Part shown: one piece after another, positions 39,712-47,830 of the stretch
How the letters are laid out: every line of letters starts with the position of its first letter
Position numbering within the stretch: the stretch's first letter is position 1
Assembly: GCF_028682395.1 (NCBI RefSeq)
Contig: NZ_JANHLC010000002.1
Span: 186,001-250,000 of the forward strand
Length of the DNA: 64,000 nt
Origin: Pseudomonas putida
GTDB lineage: Bacteria > Pseudomonadota > Gammaproteobacteria > Pseudomonadales > Pseudomonadaceae
Direction of reading: 5' to 3'
The notes under the pieces: model-generated
Seen by the model: only the letters and a program-made list of their open reading frames with translations
Told to the model about the DNA's origin: nothing
Databases searched by the model: none
Translations under genes and position numbers: made by a program

Positions 39712-40291
39712 ATGGAAAAAACCCTATATAAAATTCAATACGAAAACAGCAGCACGAATTAGGCATTTTTTGTCCCAGCAGTGCAACTCCGAACACTGAA
39801 ACGCTCTACCTCTCGGAAAAAACAGCTACAACAATGGAAAACACTTAACATCAAACAACCAAATTCCCACATTTACGGCTTACACAGCCGGCACATGCGC
39901 CAACATATGTATAAAGGACCAACTTTTAACACCGTTAAGGATTCAGCAACGACAAACAAGATCCTCTAATCCCACAATTTCATCTGCTCAATCACCAGGC
40001 CGGAAGATCCGAGAGCAGTACCAGCAACCCGCCCGCAATAGCCGCGAGCGGGGCGTTGATCGTGCTGTTAAGGTGACCGTAATACTGGTGCGGGTGAACG
40101 CAGGGTGAGGGATTGTTTACGCGGCTAGCGGGCAAGATGCCCTGATTGCCCAGCCCCCACGTCGCAAAATGTTCAGCGGCACCCCTATCCATGCCGCGAC
40201 TGCCCTAGCCATTGCGCAGGGCCGCGCTCTGGTCACCAACATCGATGGCAATGCAGGCCGCCCACGGCAAAGAGCACAAACGCGAAGTCAC

Positions 40292-40327
40292 CGAAGCTAA
40301 CGAAGCTAACGAAGCTAACGAAGCTCG
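40292..40327 (+). repeat. Nonamer tandem repeat CGAAGCTAA
   Basis: Three perfect copies of CGAAGCTAA (40292-40318) and a partial fourth. In the frame 40245-40367 it encodes repeated Glu-Ala-Asn. Confidence 0.85.
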
Positions 40328-40412
40328 TAGCAAGATCGTTCGGTTACAAACACAGTTTAGCCGGTAACGTCGCTCACGCTCTTTCATAGGCATAGGCAAA
40401 AATCGCGTCGGA

Positions 40413-40433
40413 ACTTTTTAACAGAACCGGCCA
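40413..40433 (+). repeat. IS-end-like sequence, copy 1
   Basis: ACTTTTTAACAGAACCGGCCA matches 52596-52617 (ACTTTTTCAACAGAATCGGCCA behind the IS1182 remnant) with one gap and one mismatch, in the same orientation. Confidence 0.6.
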
Positions 40434-40447
40434 ATAACTGGCCTTCA

Positions 40448-40993
40448 TCAATTTCGTTCAATCAGCATCCGTTCCAGGGTGTTGTCCTTCATCCAATAGT
40501 GATGAAACAGCCCCGCCGCCCCATGCACACCAATCAACCAGTAACCCATAGTGCCAATCAGTTCATGCCAGTACTTGAGCTGTTTGGCGAAGTCTGGATC
40601 AACGGCTACCGGAGCCGGCAGGTGGAAGCCGAAGTATGGGAACGGCTTGTCGCCAGCGGCGAGCATCAGCCAGGCGAGGATGGGCGTGGCGAGCATCAGC
40701 CCGTACAGCGCAAGATGTGTCAGATGCGCGATAGCGGCCTGCCAGGCCGGTGGTTCTGGGGTGATCGGTGGCCGTGGGCTTAGGCGCCCGATCAGGCGCA
40801 CCCAGACCAGGGCGAAGATGCTTGCTCCAAACAGGCCGTGCAAGCCCATGAATAGCCCGCGCGCTTCGCTGCCTCTGGGCAAAAAACCCTTGATTTCGAC
40901 ACTGGCATACACGCCAATGAACAGCGCCAGCATCAGCCAGTGCAGGGTGATTGAAAGTTTTCCATATCGGGTTACAGCGGTGTCGCGGGTCAT
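40448..40993 (-). CDS. Cytochrome b561-family membrane protein
   Basis: 181 residues with four membrane spans. Conserved His residues for two haems fall in LSITLHWLMLALF, MGLHGLFGAS, THLALYGLML and ELIGTMGYWLIGVHGAAGLFHHY. Such proteins move electrons from quinol to periplasmic acceptors such as superoxide. It is transcribed divergently from the ligase/oxidase operon, sharing a 189-base promoter region with two PmrA-like boxes, so it may be an electron-transfer partner of that pathway. Confidence 0.9.
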   Translation of the reverse strand: MTRDTAVTRYGKLSITLHWLMLALFIGVYASVEIKGFLPRGSEARGLFMGLHGLFGASIFALVWVRLIGRLSPRPPITPEPPAWQAAIAHLTHLALYGLMLATPILAWLMLAAGDKPFPYFGFHLPAPVAVDPDFAKQLKYWHELIGTMGYWLIGVHGAAGLFHHYWMKDNTLERMLIERN

Positions 40994-41071
40994 AAGAAGC
41001 GCCTTTTGATTGTTGTAAGGGACGATCGATCCGATTGCCTTTAACCGGCCGACTTACCCTACTCGTCCGGC

Positions 41072-41088
41072 CTTAAGAGAACCTGAAG
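41072..41088 (+). promoter_or_regulatory. PmrA/QseB-type response-regulator box 1
   Basis: CTTAAG-AGAAC-CTGAAG: two six-base half-sites, 11-base period, close to the CTTAA-N5-CTTAA pattern bound by PmrA/QseB-type regulators. The response regulator encoded five genes downstream belongs to this type. Confidence 0.6.
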
Positions 41089-41116
41089 ATCAACCCTCAG
41101 ATTAATCTTCTTTCAC

Positions 41117-41133
41117 CTTCAGACTTCGTTAAG
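41117..41133 (-). promoter_or_regulatory. PmrA/QseB-type response-regulator box 2 (opposite orientation)
   Basis: Reverse strand reads CTTAAC-GAAGT-CTGAAG, the same two half-sites and spacing as box 1, pointing the other way 45 bases on. One box per divergent promoter is the simple reading. Confidence 0.6.
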
Positions 41134-41182
41134 AAATCGCTTGGATACTTCGCTCAACCCCACTAAGGGAGGCGTTCTGCCC

Positions 41183-41860
41183 ATGCCCGATTTTGACTGG
41201 AACATCCCCCTGCCCTTGCATTTCGGCCAAGCCGAGGCGCTACCGTTGACCCTGACGGGTGTGTTGCCGAACGACGCTTTACGAGCGACGTTCGAAACCT
41301 TTATCCAGCAGCGATTCCGCAAGACCTACGGCGCCGACATCCGCCACTTCATGCCCGAGCTGTTCGGTGTGCATAGCGCTGACGGCCAGTTGTGCGCGGT
41401 GGCCGGCGTGCGTCGCGCGCAACTTGAGCCGCTGTTTCTAGAGCGCTATCTGGACGAACCGATCGAACCTTTGATCAGCGCCGTAGCTGATCACTCGGTC
41501 GACCGAAACACCATTGTCGAGGTGGGCAACCTGGCGGCCAGCAACACCGGCAGCGCACGTCTGAGCATCATCGCCATCACCTATCTGCTGGCCATGGGCG
41601 GCCTGGAATGGGTGACGTTCACTGGCAATATCGGACTGGTCAACAGCTTCCATCGTCTCGGCCTGGAACCCGCGACGTTGTGCGCCGCCGATCCGGATCG
41701 ACTGGGTGACGAGCGTCAACATTGGGGTAGCTATTACGAAAGTAAACCCTGGGTGCACGTTGGCAACATCCGCGCAGGGTTCGTCCACCTACGCAACAGC
41801 GGCCTGTTCAGCCGCCTGGGTTTGCCAACCTCGATTGAAGGAGCCTGCCATGTCGCTTGA
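41183..41860 (+). CDS. Thermostable hemolysin family (GNAT-like) protein
   Basis: 225 residues of the T_hemolysin family, whose fold looks like an acyltransferase rather than a pore former. Family-like segments are IQQRFRKTYGADIRHFMPEL, the central VEVGNLAASNTGSARL and FTGNIGLVNSFHRLGLEP. The start MPDFDWNIPLPL has GGGAGG upstream; a TTG 14 codons earlier is less likely. It overlaps the ligase gene by 11 bases. In this setting it might transfer an acyl or aminoacyl group from the adenylate product; that is inference. Confidence 0.8.
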   Translation: MPDFDWNIPLPLHFGQAEALPLTLTGVLPNDALRATFETFIQQRFRKTYGADIRHFMPELFGVHSADGQLCAVAGVRRAQLEPLFLERYLDEPIEPLISAVADHSVDRNTIVEVGNLAASNTGSARLSIIAITYLLAMGGLEWVTFTGNIGLVNSFHRLGLEPATLCAADPDRLGDERQHWGSYYESKPWVHVGNIRAGFVHLRNSGLFSRLGLPTSIEGACHVA

Positions 41861-43331
41861 ACTGCAACGCTTTCAGGAAACCTTGCGCGAGCATGCCCAG
41901 CGCAATGACAGCGCGACCGCACTGTGGGGCGACACGCTGAAACTCGATTACGCCACCGTGTATGCAGAAGTGCTGTATCGCCAGGAACGCCTGCGCGATG
42001 AGCAGGTGCAAGTCGTCGCACTGGCGCTGGACAACGGCGTCGATGCGATGCTCTGGGACCTTGCGGTGTTGTTCGAAGGGTTGACCTGCGTAACGCTGCC
42101 ACCGTTTTTCAGCGCAGCACAACGCGCCCATTGTCTGGAGCAGAGCCAGGCCGAACGGGTGATCGCCGAACCGGAGCTGGAACCCGAATTGCGCGCGGCC
42201 GGCTATGAGCAATGCGGCGAGTTTTGGTGCAAGGCCTTCAGCAGCCAAAGGCCGATGCCGATGGGCACTGCGAAGTTGACCTTCACATCCGGCACAACCG
42301 GCACGCCGAAAGGTGTTTGCCTGAGTGCCGACAGCCTGTTGCGGGTCGCACGAGAGCTGGATCAGGCGAGCAAGCCCACCAGCCCGCATCACCACTTGGC
42401 GCTGCTGCCATTAGCAATTCTGCTGGAGAATCTCGGCTGTTATGCCGCGCTGTATGCCGGTGCGATGCTCAGTTTGCCGAGCCAGAATACCCTCGGCATT
42501 CAGGGCGCCAGTGGCGTCGATGCCCCGCACCTGTTGGGCTATCTCGCCGGACGTGCGCCGCAAAGCCTTATTCTCGTCCCACAACTGTTACTGATGCTGG
42601 TCAGTGCCGCCGAACAGAAGGCCTTCGCCCCGCAAACCCTGCGCTTTGCGGCGGTCGGTGGTGCACGTGTGTCCGAAGATTTGCTGCACCGTGCGCAACG
42701 GGTCGGCCTACCGGTATTCGAAGGTTACGGTTTATCCGAATGCGCCTCGGTGGTATGCCTCAATCGCCCCGGCGCACAACGCCCCGGCAGCGTCGGTCGT
42801 CCCCTGCCCCATGTCGAAGTGCGGTTGGCCGAGGACGGTGAAGTGCTGGTCAAGGGCTCGGCGTTGCTCGCTTATCTGGGCGACGCACCGTACACCGATG
42901 AGTGGTGGCCGAGCGGCGACCTGGGCGAGTTCGACCCGGAAGGTTTTCTTTATCTCAAGGGCCGCAAGAAGCATCAGTTCGTCACCAGTTACGGGCGCAA
43001 CGTCAACCCGGAATGGGTTGAATCCGAGCTGACCCAGCGCCGCCATATCGCCCAGGCGTTCGTTTACGGCGAGTCGTTGCCGCGCAATCACGCTCTGCTC
43101 TGGCCGCATCGCCCGGACTGTACCGATGCTGAACTTGCCGCTGCCGTCGCCGAGGCCAACGAGGCGTTGCCCGATTACGCCCAGGTCCATCAGTGGACGC
43201 GCCTGCCACAACCCTTCAGCGCCGCCAATGGCTTCCTTACCGCCAATGGCCGCCCACGCCGCGACACCATCGTCGCCCAGTACCACGCCCAATTGACCGA
43301 ATCCGTTCCCCGGGAGGAGTCCGCATCATGA
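41850..43331 (+). CDS. AMP-dependent acyl (or aryl) ligase
   Basis: 493-residue adenylate-forming enzyme. The phosphate loop LTFTSGTTGTPKGV lies at 143-156, the A5 motif is GYGLSECASV, and the hinge region is SGDLGEFDPEGFLYLKGRKK. The C-terminal subdomain (YGRNVNPEWVESEL) is present, so ligase or thioester chemistry is possible. No carrier domain is attached and none is nearby. The substrate is not predictable by eye; a fatty acid fits the adjacent UndA-like oxidase. The ATG follows GAAGGAGCCTGCC and lies inside the previous gene's end. Confidence 0.88.
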   Translation: MSLELQRFQETLREHAQRNDSATALWGDTLKLDYATVYAEVLYRQERLRDEQVQVVALALDNGVDAMLWDLAVLFEGLTCVTLPPFFSAAQRAHCLEQSQAERVIAEPELEPELRAAGYEQCGEFWCKAFSSQRPMPMGTAKLTFTSGTTGTPKGVCLSADSLLRVARELDQASKPTSPHHHLALLPLAILLENLGCYAALYAGAMLSLPSQNTLGIQGASGVDAPHLLGYLAGRAPQSLILVPQLLLMLVSAAEQKAFAPQTLRFAAVGGARVSEDLLHRAQRVGLPVFEGYGLSECASVVCLNRPGAQRPGSVGRPLPHVEVRLAEDGEVLVKGSALLAYLGDAPYTDEWWPSGDLGEFDPEGFLYLKGRKKHQFVTSYGRNVNPEWVESELTQRRHIAQAFVYGESLPRNHALLWPHRPDCTDAELAAAVAEANEALPDYAQVHQWTRLPQPFSAANGFLTANGRPRRDTIVAQYHAQLTESVPREESAS

Positions 43332-44002
43332 ATTTTTTCGACACCCTGCAAGAAGCCACACAGCGTGAACGCCAAGAGCTGTTCAACCTGCCAATCATTC
43401 TCGATGCGTTGCAGGGTAAAGTCAGTATCGATAGCTATCGGGCTTTTCTTGCACAGGCCTACTATCACGTACGCCACACCGTGCCGTTGATGATGGCCTG
43501 CGGTGCGCGTTTGCCGACGCGTCTGGAATGGTTGCGCAAAGCCGTGTGCGAGTACATCGAAGACGAATACGGCCACGAACAATGGGTGCTCAATGACATT
43601 GCGGCCTGCGGAGGTGATCGCGAGGCCGTGCTTGATGGCCAGCCTTCGCTGCCGATTGAGCTGATGGTGAGCTTCCTTTATGACCTGATCGCCCGAGGCA
43701 ACCCGGTGGGTCTGTTCGGCATGGTCAATGTCCTTGAAGGCACCAGCATCGCCCTGGCCACACACGCAGCGGGGAGCATTCGCGAACGCCTGGCGTTACC
43801 GGAAACCGCCTTTAGCTACCTGAGCTCTCATGGTTCGCTCGACATTGCGCACATGCAAACCTATCGCCGCCTGATGAATCAGTTGGAAGATCCGGAGGAT
43901 CAAGCGGCAGTCATTCATGCTTCAAAAGTTGTATACCGACTGTACACCGACATGTTTCGTGGCCTGCCGCGTGACGCGGAGACCGAACATGCAGTTGCGT
44001 AA
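43328..44002 (+). CDS. Haem-oxygenase-like diiron oxidase (HDO; UndA/TenA-related)
   Basis: 224 residues, all-helical. The metal-ligand pattern of HDO enzymes such as UndA is complete: Glu80-x2-His83 in EDEYGHEQW, Glu137 in NVLEGTS, and His168-x3-Asp172-x2-His175 in HGSLDIAHMQ. A further His50 (YYHVRHTVPL) sits in the helix often lining the pocket. UndA makes 1-undecene from lauric acid; other HDOs cleave C-C bonds, N-hydroxylate or build p-aminobenzoate. The ATG overlaps the ligase stop (ATGA) with GGGAGGAG upstream. Its substrate here is unknown. Confidence 0.82.
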   Translation: MNFFDTLQEATQRERQELFNLPIILDALQGKVSIDSYRAFLAQAYYHVRHTVPLMMACGARLPTRLEWLRKAVCEYIEDEYGHEQWVLNDIAACGGDREAVLDGQPSLPIELMVSFLYDLIARGNPVGLFGMVNVLEGTSIALATHAAGSIRERLALPETAFSYLSSHGSLDIAHMQTYRRLMNQLEDPEDQAAVIHASKVVYRLYTDMFRGLPRDAETEHAVA

Positions 44003-44798
44003 CGCGCGAGTGGTCTTGACCGGAGCCAGTGGCGGTATCGGCATGGCTATCGCCGCAGCCTTATGCGCCGCCGGCGCTCGGGTATTGGCCGTGTCGCGGC
44101 ATCAGGAAGCCTTGGCGCCGCTGCTCAAACGCTACCCTGACAGCCTGTGCTGGGTCGCGGCTGACCTGACGTTCCTACGCGACCGACGCAAAGTAGTCGC
44201 CGCCGCCGAAGCGATTGGCGGCGTCAACCTGCTGATCAACGCCGCCGGGGTAAATCACTTCGCCATGCTCGAACAGCTCGACGACAGTGATATCAATGCG
44301 ATGCTTGCGGTGAACATCAGCGCTCCGATATGCCTAACCAAGCTATTGCTGCCGCAGCTCCAGCAGGCCGACAGCGCCATGGTAGTCAACGTCGGCTCGA
44401 CCTATGGCTCGATCGGCTACGCCGGCTACACCAGCTATTGCGCGACCAAGTTTGCCCTACGCGGGTTTTCCGAAGCGTTGCGCCGAGAGCTGGCCGACAC
44501 CCGAGTCAACGTGCTCTACGTCGCACCGCGGGCCACCCGCACCTCGATGAACAGTGCGGCGGCGCAAGCCCTGAACGATGCCCTCAAGGCCAACGTCGAT
44601 GATCCGCAAACCGTGGCCTCGGCGGTGATCCACGCGATTGCCGGTGACCGCCGCGACCTTTATATGGGCTGGCCCGAGCGCTTCTTTGTGCGCCTTAACA
44701 ATCTACTGCCGCATCTGGTCGATAGAGGCCTGCGCAAGCAGTTACCCCTGATCCGCCGCTTCAGCGAAAAACCCGACAATGAGACCCTCGACCCATGA
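43989..44798 (+). CDS. SDR family oxidoreductase (operon member)
   Basis: 269-residue classical SDR. TGASGGIG (residues 10-17), NAAGVNHF near 85 and the catalytic YTSYCATKFALRG (Tyr-x3-Lys) are intact, with VGSTYGSIG supplying the Ser. The C-terminal 40 residues (MGWPERFFVRLNNLLPHLVD) form an amphipathic tail common in SDRs acting on lipids such as DltE-like or acylglycerone reductases. It overlaps the oxidase gene by 14 bases, so translation is coupled. Likely reduces or oxidises an intermediate of the pathway. Confidence 0.88.
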   Translation: MQLRNARVVLTGASGGIGMAIAAALCAAGARVLAVSRHQEALAPLLKRYPDSLCWVAADLTFLRDRRKVVAAAEAIGGVNLLINAAGVNHFAMLEQLDDSDINAMLAVNISAPICLTKLLLPQLQQADSAMVVNVGSTYGSIGYAGYTSYCATKFALRGFSEALRRELADTRVNVLYVAPRATRTSMNSAAAQALNDALKANVDDPQTVASAVIHAIAGDRRDLYMGWPERFFVRLNNLLPHLVDRGLRKQLPLIRRFSEKPDNETLDP

Positions 44799-45439
44799 AA
44801 AAAATCGTCGCGTGCCTATTCATCGCAGCCCTCAGCCAAAGCGTCTGGGCGCTGGAGGCTGCCGAGCAGCAGCAACTGAGCAGCATTCAACAAAGCTGGG
44901 CGCACATCCAATATGAAGTGGCGCAAGATCAGCGCGCCGCCGCGTTCGAGCGGTTGTCCAGCGAAACCCAAGCGTTCACTGCGCAACACCCGGCGCAGGC
45001 CGAAGCCTGGATCTGGAAAGGCATTGTCACCAGCAGTTGGGCCGGTGCCGAAGGTGGGCTCGCAGCGCTGGGCAAAGCCAAGACAGCCAAGGCCGACCTG
45101 GAGAAATCCCTGAGCCTCGACCCCAAGGCACTGCAAGGCTCGGCCTATACCAGCTTGGCGGCGTTATATGATCGGGTGCCCGGCTGGCCTATCGGTTTCG
45201 GCGACAGCGACCAAGCTGAACAATTGCTCAAGCAGGCGCTGCAGCTCAACCCCGACGGCATCGATAGCCTGTACTTTTGGGGCGATCACCTCTACCGTCA
45301 GAAGCGCTACGCTCAAGCAAAAGTAGCGCTGCAAAAAGCCCTGCAAGCGGCACCGCGTCCTGGCCGTGAAACGGCAGATAGCGGCCGCCGCCAAGAGATC
45401 GCCGCTCTGCTGGTGGACGTCAACAAGAAACTCGACTGA
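44795..45439 (+). CDS. Periplasmic TPR-repeat protein
   Basis: 214 residues. A cleavable signal (KKIVACLFIAALSQSVWA) precedes at least three TPR-like helical pairs, clearest in SGSAYTSLAALYDR-like, QAEQLLKQALQLNPDGIDSL and YAQAKVALQKALQAAPRP. The ATG overlaps the SDR stop by four bases. Export to the periplasm suggests the pathway has an envelope-facing step or that this protein reports to the kinase. No enzymatic motif. Confidence 0.82.
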   Translation: MKKIVACLFIAALSQSVWALEAAEQQQLSSIQQSWAHIQYEVAQDQRAAAFERLSSETQAFTAQHPAQAEAWIWKGIVTSSWAGAEGGLAALGKAKTAKADLEKSLSLDPKALQGSAYTSLAALYDRVPGWPIGFGDSDQAEQLLKQALQLNPDGIDSLYFWGDHLYRQKRYAQAKVALQKALQAAPRPGRETADSGRRQEIAALLVDVNKKLD

Positions 45440-45450
45440 CAGGGGGCCAC

Positions 45451-46110
45451 GTGCGTTTATTATTGATTGAGGATGATGTGGCGCTAGGTGAAGGCATTCA
45501 TCAAGCGTTGGCGCGCGAGGGCTACACCGTGGATTGGCTCAAGGATGGCAGCAGCGCGCTGCATGCCCTGCTCAGCGAAACGTTCGATGTCGCTGTGCTG
45601 GATCTCGGCTTGCCGCGCATGGACGGCCTCGAAGTACTGCGGCGCCTGCGCGACAGCGGCTCAAACCTGCCGGTGTTGATTCTCACCGCCCGCGATGCGA
45701 CCGAAGATCGCATCGCCGGGCTGGATGCCGGTGCCGACGACTACCTGATCAAACCGTTCGACCTGGCCGAACTCAAGGCGCGATTGCGAGCGTTGTTGCG
45801 GCGCAGTGCCGGGCGCGCACAAGCACTGATCGAACACGCCGGTATCAGCCTCAACCCCAGCACCCAACAGGTCAGCTACCAGGGCCAGCCCGTGGCACTG
45901 ACGCCCAAGGAGTATCAGCTGCTACATGAACTGCTCTCACCTCCGGGCCGGGTGATGACGCGCGATCAACTGATTCAACTGCTCTATGGTTGGAGTGAAG
46001 AAGCGGAAAGTAACACGCTGGAAGTCCACATCTATCATCTGCGCAAGAAGTTCTCGCCGGAGCTGATCCGCACTATTCGGGGTGTGGGTTATCTAGTGGA
46101 GGAGCGCTGA
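45451..46110 (+). CDS. OmpR-family response regulator (PmrA/QseB type)
   Basis: 219 residues. Receiver domain with acidic pocket EDD at 7-9, phospho-acceptor Asp51 (AVLDLGLPRMDG), Thr in LILTAR and Lys in YLIKPFDL. The winged helix ends IRTIRGVGYLVEER. GTG start after CAGGGGGCCAC. It overlaps the kinase by one base. The two PmrA-like boxes upstream of the operon are the natural candidates for its binding sites. Confidence 0.93.
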   Translation: MRLLLIEDDVALGEGIHQALAREGYTVDWLKDGSSALHALLSETFDVAVLDLGLPRMDGLEVLRRLRDSGSNLPVLILTARDATEDRIAGLDAGADDYLIKPFDLAELKARLRALLRRSAGRAQALIEHAGISLNPSTQQVSYQGQPVALTPKEYQLLHELLSPPGRVMTRDQLIQLLYGWSEEAESNTLEVHIYHLRKKFSPELIRTIRGVGYLVEER

Positions 46111-47480
46111 TGACGTCGATCCGCCGCCGTACGTTGACACTGATCATTGGCCTATTGTTGGCCGGCCTGGCGGTGCTGAGCAGCTTTAACCTATACGATA
46201 GTAACCATGAGATCGCCGAGGTTTACGATGCTCAACTGGCGCAGAACGCGCGCTTATTGCAAGGCGTGATGCGCATGCCGCTGGCGACCCAGCAGCACGC
46301 CGAACTGTACCGGGCCTTCAATACCGCACTGGGCGAAGCGGTGCCGCACGGCGACGGTCATCCTTACGAACGCAAAATTGCTTTCCAGGTATGGAGCCCT
46401 GGTGGTGAGGTATTGGTACACACCGCCAGCGCGCCGACCTTCAGTTCACCACCGACGCAACCTGGCTTCAGTGATGTGGTGGATTTAAACCATCGCAATT
46501 GGCGCGCATTTCTCCTTGAAGACCCACAAAACGGCATGCGCATCTGGGTTGGCGAGCGCGATGACGTGCGCACGGATCTGGTCGACCGCATCGTACGTCA
46601 TACGCTATGGCCGAATATCGTCGGCAGTTTGCTGCTCGCGGCAATGGTCTGGCTCGCCATAGGCTGGGGCCTAAAGCCCTTGGCAAACATGGCCGAGACC
46701 CTACGTGCCCGCCACAGCGGTTCACTTGAGCCATTGCAGTTGGCACCGTTGCCCCGCGAACTTGAGCCCATGCAAGCGGCGCTCAACCGCATGCTCGCGC
46801 AGATTCAAGAGGTGCTTGGTCGCGAACGACGCTTTATCGCCGACGCTGCCCACGAAATGCGTACGCCACTCGCTGTACTGCGGGTGCATGCGCAAAACCT
46901 GCTGGAGGCAGGCACCGAAGAGGAGCGGCGCGAATCGCTGGCCTTTCTTATCTCAGGCGTCGATCGCACCAGCCGACTGGTCAACCAGCTACTGACCATG
47001 GCGCGGCTGGAACCCAAACCCAATCCCCCGCCGCTGCAACGCATCGACCTCAGCGAAACCGTGCGCAACAGCCTCGTGCAACTGACACCGTGGTTATTGA
47101 GCAAAAACCTTGAACTGATATTCGACGTCAGCGACCAGCCATTTCACGTCTTCGCCACCCCCGCCGCCATCGATATCGCGCTGAACAACCTGATCACCAA
47201 CGCCGCCAACTTCTCTCCCGAATACGGGGCAATCACTGTGCAACTTAGCCGGGCTGATGGTTTCTGTCATTTGACCGTCGATGACGAGGGACCGGGAATT
47301 GATGAGTCTTGTAGAGAGCGATTGTTTGAGCGTTTCTACAGCCGTGGCACGGTGCAAGGCGCCGGGTTGGGGCTCACCATCGTCAACACAATCGCCATGC
47401 GCTTGAACGGACGTATCGAACTGGTAAACCGGGCAGAAGGTGGTTTGAGGGCGACGTTATCCATTCCAGCCAGGGAATAA
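46110..47480 (+). CDS. Sensor histidine kinase (PmrB/QseC type)
   Basis: 456 residues. Two membrane spans (LTLIIGLLLAGLAVLSSF and IVGSLLLAAMVWLAIGWGL) enclose a periplasmic sensor of roughly 140 residues. The HAMP linker precedes the H-box DAAHEMRTPL with phospho-accepting His248, then N (NNLITNAANFS), G1 (DDEGPGI) and G2 (GTVQGAGLGLTIV) boxes. Last gene of the operon; senses an unknown periplasmic signal, possibly through the TPR protein. Confidence 0.93.
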   Translation: MTSIRRRTLTLIIGLLLAGLAVLSSFNLYDSNHEIAEVYDAQLAQNARLLQGVMRMPLATQQHAELYRAFNTALGEAVPHGDGHPYERKIAFQVWSPGGEVLVHTASAPTFSSPPTQPGFSDVVDLNHRNWRAFLLEDPQNGMRIWVGERDDVRTDLVDRIVRHTLWPNIVGSLLLAAMVWLAIGWGLKPLANMAETLRARHSGSLEPLQLAPLPRELEPMQAALNRMLAQIQEVLGRERRFIADAAHEMRTPLAVLRVHAQNLLEAGTEEERRESLAFLISGVDRTSRLVNQLLTMARLEPKPNPPPLQRIDLSETVRNSLVQLTPWLLSKNLELIFDVSDQPFHVFATPAAIDIALNNLITNAANFSPEYGAITVQLSRADGFCHLTVDDEGPGIDESCRERLFERFYSRGTVQGAGLGLTIVNTIAMRLNGRIELVNRAEGGLRATLSIPARE

Positions 47481-47830
47481 TCGCACGGTTCACGAGACCA
47501 AGATCAAACTGCCCAAGCTGCTGAATAGGGTTTATCCGCGTTAGAGCTCAGCGTGGCTGCAAAAAACATTCTGTTACTCAATTAATCTGCGAGCCAGTCG
47601 ATAAACATCTGAGTGTCCCCTAGCACATGCGATCAACCGCCTCGAGCACAACCTTAAGATTGGATCCTAAATGTCCATGGTGTTGTCGAATGGGACCTCG
47701 AAAAAAGAATGCGCGGTTCGCTTTCCTAGATGACTGCAGGGCATCGTAAAGCAGTGTGGAGATCCCACCGACAAGCATAGGCAACGTCATCCACAGTGCA
47801 CCTGCTCTTGGCTTACTCCAGAAAACATGA
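47481..47830. other. Intergenic region after the two-component genes
   Basis: 350 bases. A short reverse frame (57 codons from 47790) begins MTLPMLVGGISTLLYDAL, hydrophobic at its start, but has no ribosome site or relatives I know. Composition drops to lower GC from about 47580, which marks the border of a differently derived segment. Confidence 0.4.

Larger units (their letters stand above)
39712..40447. other. Non-coding or decayed region before the cytochrome b561 gene
   Basis: 39712-39970 is AT-rich with only an unsupported basic open frame. 39990-40370 changes to high GC and contains overlapping short protein-like frames: GTPIHAATALAIAQGRALVT at about 40170-40230 in one frame, and a 40-codon frame at 40245-40367 carrying a nonamer repeat. 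They look like debris of mobile DNA. An IS-end-like sequence is at 40413-40433. Confidence 0.45.

Noticed and set aside
39781..39969. Basic 62-codon open frame
   Set aside because: No ribosome site, low-complexity AT-rich DNA, and no protein-like pattern.
40100..40240. VapC/PIN toxin fragment (ATALAIAQGRALVT resembles a PIN C-terminal motif)
   Set aside because: Only about fifteen residues align by eye, with no acidic residues in the right places and no antitoxin gene.
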